Below the pieces are notes generated by a model that worked only from the letters and a program-made list of their open reading frames with translations, was not told the origin of the DNA and made no database searches. The position numbers were made by a program, and so were the translations under genes. A DNA stretch of 6,856 nt from Bacteroidales bacterium (GTDB lineage Bacteria; Bacteroidota; Bacteroidia; Bacteroidales; UBA7960), in NCBI GenBank assembly GCA_003451785.1, contig DMJL01000202.1:5360-12215 (forward strand). Direction: 5' to 3'. Numbering within the stretch: the first letter of the stretch is position 1; each line of letters opens with the position of its first letter. This document shows, piece by piece, positions 5,668 through 6,856 of this stretch.

Positions 5668-6438
5668 TCAAAAATTTTGAGCCAACAAATAAAACTCAGC
5701 CAAGGATAGTTGCTCGGGGCGCTCCTTGGGAAAATGTGCGGGCAAATTTTCCCAATTCATTTGCAGCCCAGAAAGTGAATTCCTTAGGGTTTTGCGTCGC
5801 TGATTGAATGCGGTTTTTACAACAACCGACAACTTGGCCGGATCACAGGGCACGGCTTCTGACTTTCGCGTGAGCCTAATCACCCCCGACTTCACCTTTG
5901 GGGGCGGAGAAAACACATGTTCATCAACAGAAAAAAGATACTCCGCTTTATAGTAAGCTTGGGTGAACACACTTATTACTCCGTAGGTCTTACTGCCATG
6001 GGGAGCTGCAATACGCATTGCCACCTCCTTTTGAAACATTCCTACCATTTCGGGTATCAAATGACTGTTTTCAATAATTTTAAACACTATCTGCGACGAG
6101 ATATTATAGGGGAAATTTCCTATTATGCCCAATTGGCCGTTGTTGGCATATTTATCCAAAGGTTCTTTCAAGAAGTCGGCCTGCACAAGCCGCTCCGAAA
6201 TTGACGGATAATGCTCCCTTAGATATGCAGCTGCCTCCCTATCGAGTTCTACGCCATTCCATTGAAATTTTTCATTTGCCAATAAATATTTTGTAAGAAC
6301 TCCCGTACCGGGGCCTATCTCCAAAATATTATGGTATCCGCCGAAGCCTGTGAGACTCTCCGCAATAGTGCGGGCAATATCTTGATCGCGCAAAAAATGT
6401 TGCCCAAAAGTTTTCTTGGGGGTTACAGGTAGTGGCAT
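5668..6438 (-). CDS. rsmA: 16S rRNA adenine dimethyltransferase (KsgA/RsmA)
   Basis: 256 residues, close to the usual 255-275. It uses S-adenosylmethionine to dimethylate two adjacent adenines in the 3'-terminal helix 45 loop of 16S rRNA during late 30S assembly. Family marks are all present: KKTFGQHFLRD at the N terminus (8-18), the SAM-binding EIGPGTG (40-46), an acidic residue pair at ELD (64-66), QADF (86-89), catalytic NFPYN (108-112), the loop VFSPPPKVKSGVIRL (175-189), FNQRRKTLRNSL (211-222) and RPEQLS (240-245). The ATG at 6438-6436 gives the expected N terminus; no clear Shine-Dalgarno precedes it. The gene is also known as ksgA; loss of the enzyme gives kasugamycin resistance in Escherichia coli. 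Nothing is unusual in the sequence. The PP2C-like/LysM gene follows on the same strand and may be partly co-transcribed. Confidence 0.97.
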   Translation of the reverse strand: MPLPVTPKKTFGQHFLRDQDIARTIAESLTGFGGYHNILEIGPGTGVLTKYLLANEKFQWNGVELDREAAAYLREHYPSISERLVQADFLKEPLDKYANNGQLGIIGNFPYNISSQIVFKIIENSHLIPEMVGMFQKEVAMRIAAPHGSKTYGVISVFTQAYYKAEYLFSVDEHVFSPPPKVKSGVIRLTRKSEAVPCDPAKLSVVVKTAFNQRRKTLRNSLSGLQMNWENLPAHFPKERPEQLSLAEFYLLAQNF

Positions 6439-6465
6439 GGACTAATCAATTTCATTCAAAAAAAA

Positions 6466-6496
6466 ACAACTTATTGGCATCTATGCTTCTAAACAA
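6466..6496 (-). promoter_or_regulatory. Candidate promoter of ksgA
   Basis: On the minus strand TTG (6496-6494) is followed after 20 bases by TAAGTTGT (6473-6466), which keeps four of the six fixed bases of TAnnTTTG. The spacing is right for a Bacteroidota promoter and the leader would be about 20-25 bases. The imperfect -7 box keeps confidence low. Confidence 0.3.
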
Positions 6497-6661
6497 TTTT
6501 TGATGCAGCAATCTTAAAATGGTTAAAAAATCAAAACATAACAAGGCAAACCCAAAAGATTATGATGTTTCAGAAAGTACATCTGTGCTGCTAAGGCAGC
6601 CCCATTTCATGGTTTATTGAAAATTTGTTGTGTGTTTTGATTTGTTGATACTAATGCAGCA

Positions 6662-6856
6662 TCATGGCAAAGTTAATGCAAATCCGCCTATAAGCAGTTC
6701 AATGATTGTTGCTTTATAAGGCGAAGCAAATATGGTTGCAACCGCACGAAGTTCATTCATTATTGGCTGCGTGGCTATTGTTTCGCATTTTGCATTATTA
6801 ATGGATGACCCAAAAATCATTTGTCTGCTCGTTTTATTATTTCTACTTTGGTAAAT
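6662..6856 (-). CDS. Possible C-terminal end of a hypothetical protein (open at right edge)
   Basis: This minus-strand frame is open from the window edge for 64 codons to a TGA at 6664-6662, with an internal ATG at 6820. About two thirds of its codons start with a purine, which is mildly in favour of coding. The translated end (IIELLIGGFALTLP) is hydrophobic and I recognise no family. A hydrophobic plus-strand frame (6732-6854) overlaps it antisense, and at most one of the two is likely real. It could equally be non-coding DNA upstream of ksgA. Confidence 0.2.
   Translation of the reverse strand: MYQSRNNKTSRQMIFGSSINNAKCETIATQPIMNELRAVATIFASPYKATIIELLIGGFALTLP
6685..6723. repeat. Imperfect inverted repeat (hairpin)
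   Basis: CGCCTATAAGC (6685-6695) pairs with GCTTTATAAGGCG (6711-6723) in 11 base pairs with two single-base bulges around a 15-base loop. The loop itself contains CAATGATTG, another small dyad. No T-run follows on either strand, so it is not a classic terminator. Confidence 0.4.

Larger units (their letters stand above)
6439..6856. other. Right-end region without a confident gene
   Basis: These 418 bases hold a weak ksgA promoter candidate (6466-6496), a GC hairpin GCTGC-TAAG-GCAGC (6587-6600) with no T-run, an imperfect long hairpin (6685-6723), a perfect palindrome GGTTGCAACC (6734-6743) and three short reading frames: plus 6519-6620 (33 residues, basic start), plus 6732-6854 (40 residues, hydrophobic) and minus 6662-6856 (open to the edge). 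None resembles a family I recognise. I see no tRNA or other known RNA gene. Confidence 0.6.

Noticed and set aside
1..6856. tRNA, rRNA, CRISPR array, insertion sequence or attachment site
   Set aside because: I found no tRNA arm motifs, regularly spaced repeats, transposase frames or flanking target duplications.

Overview
The window looks like chromosomal DNA from a member of the Bacteroidota. The reasons are the AT-rich intergenic DNA, weak or missing Shine-Dalgarno sequences before several genes, promoter candidates with the Bacteroidota -7 box TAnnTTTG (here TAATTTTG three times) and a TTG-like -33 element about 20 bases upstream, and proteins of typical Bacteroidota form. Six complete genes and one edge-truncated gene are well supported. 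A second possible edge-truncated reading frame is weak.

Layout: Positions 1-305 (minus) hold the start of a RecA/DnaB-type P-loop ATPase that runs off the left edge. Upstream of it on the same strand is a SiaC-family (DUF1987) phospho-switch protein (370-771, minus). A 313-base divergent spacer separates it from a MerR-type regulator with a cobalamin-binding domain of the CarH/LitR photoreceptor family (1085-1972, plus). A 367-base AT-rich regulatory spacer follows, with two promoter candidates and a 14-bp inverted repeat. It leads to an ECF sigma factor (2340-2846, plus) that ends in a strong hairpin terminator. Aspartate kinase (2969-4264, plus) has its own promoter. Its stop codon overlaps the stop codon of a convergent gene (4261-5580, minus) for a membrane-anchored protein with a PP2C-like domain lacking catalytic aspartates and a periplasmic LysM domain. 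Upstream of that gene on the same strand is ksgA/rsmA, the 16S rRNA dimethyltransferase (5668-6438, minus). The last 418 bases hold no confidently recognised gene.

How it fits together: The clearest functional unit is the B12-dependent light-sensor-like repressor followed by an ECF sigma factor. As I recall, this pair often heads light-induced carotenoid clusters in Bacteroidota. Here no carotenoid gene follows within the window, so the pair may act in trans. The siaC-like gene and the DnaB-like ATPase may be co-transcribed, but no SiaA or SiaB partner is visible. Aspartate kinase and KsgA are housekeeping. The PP2C-like/LysM protein looks like a catalytically dead phosphatase fold tied to the cell wall, and it is the most unusual protein here.
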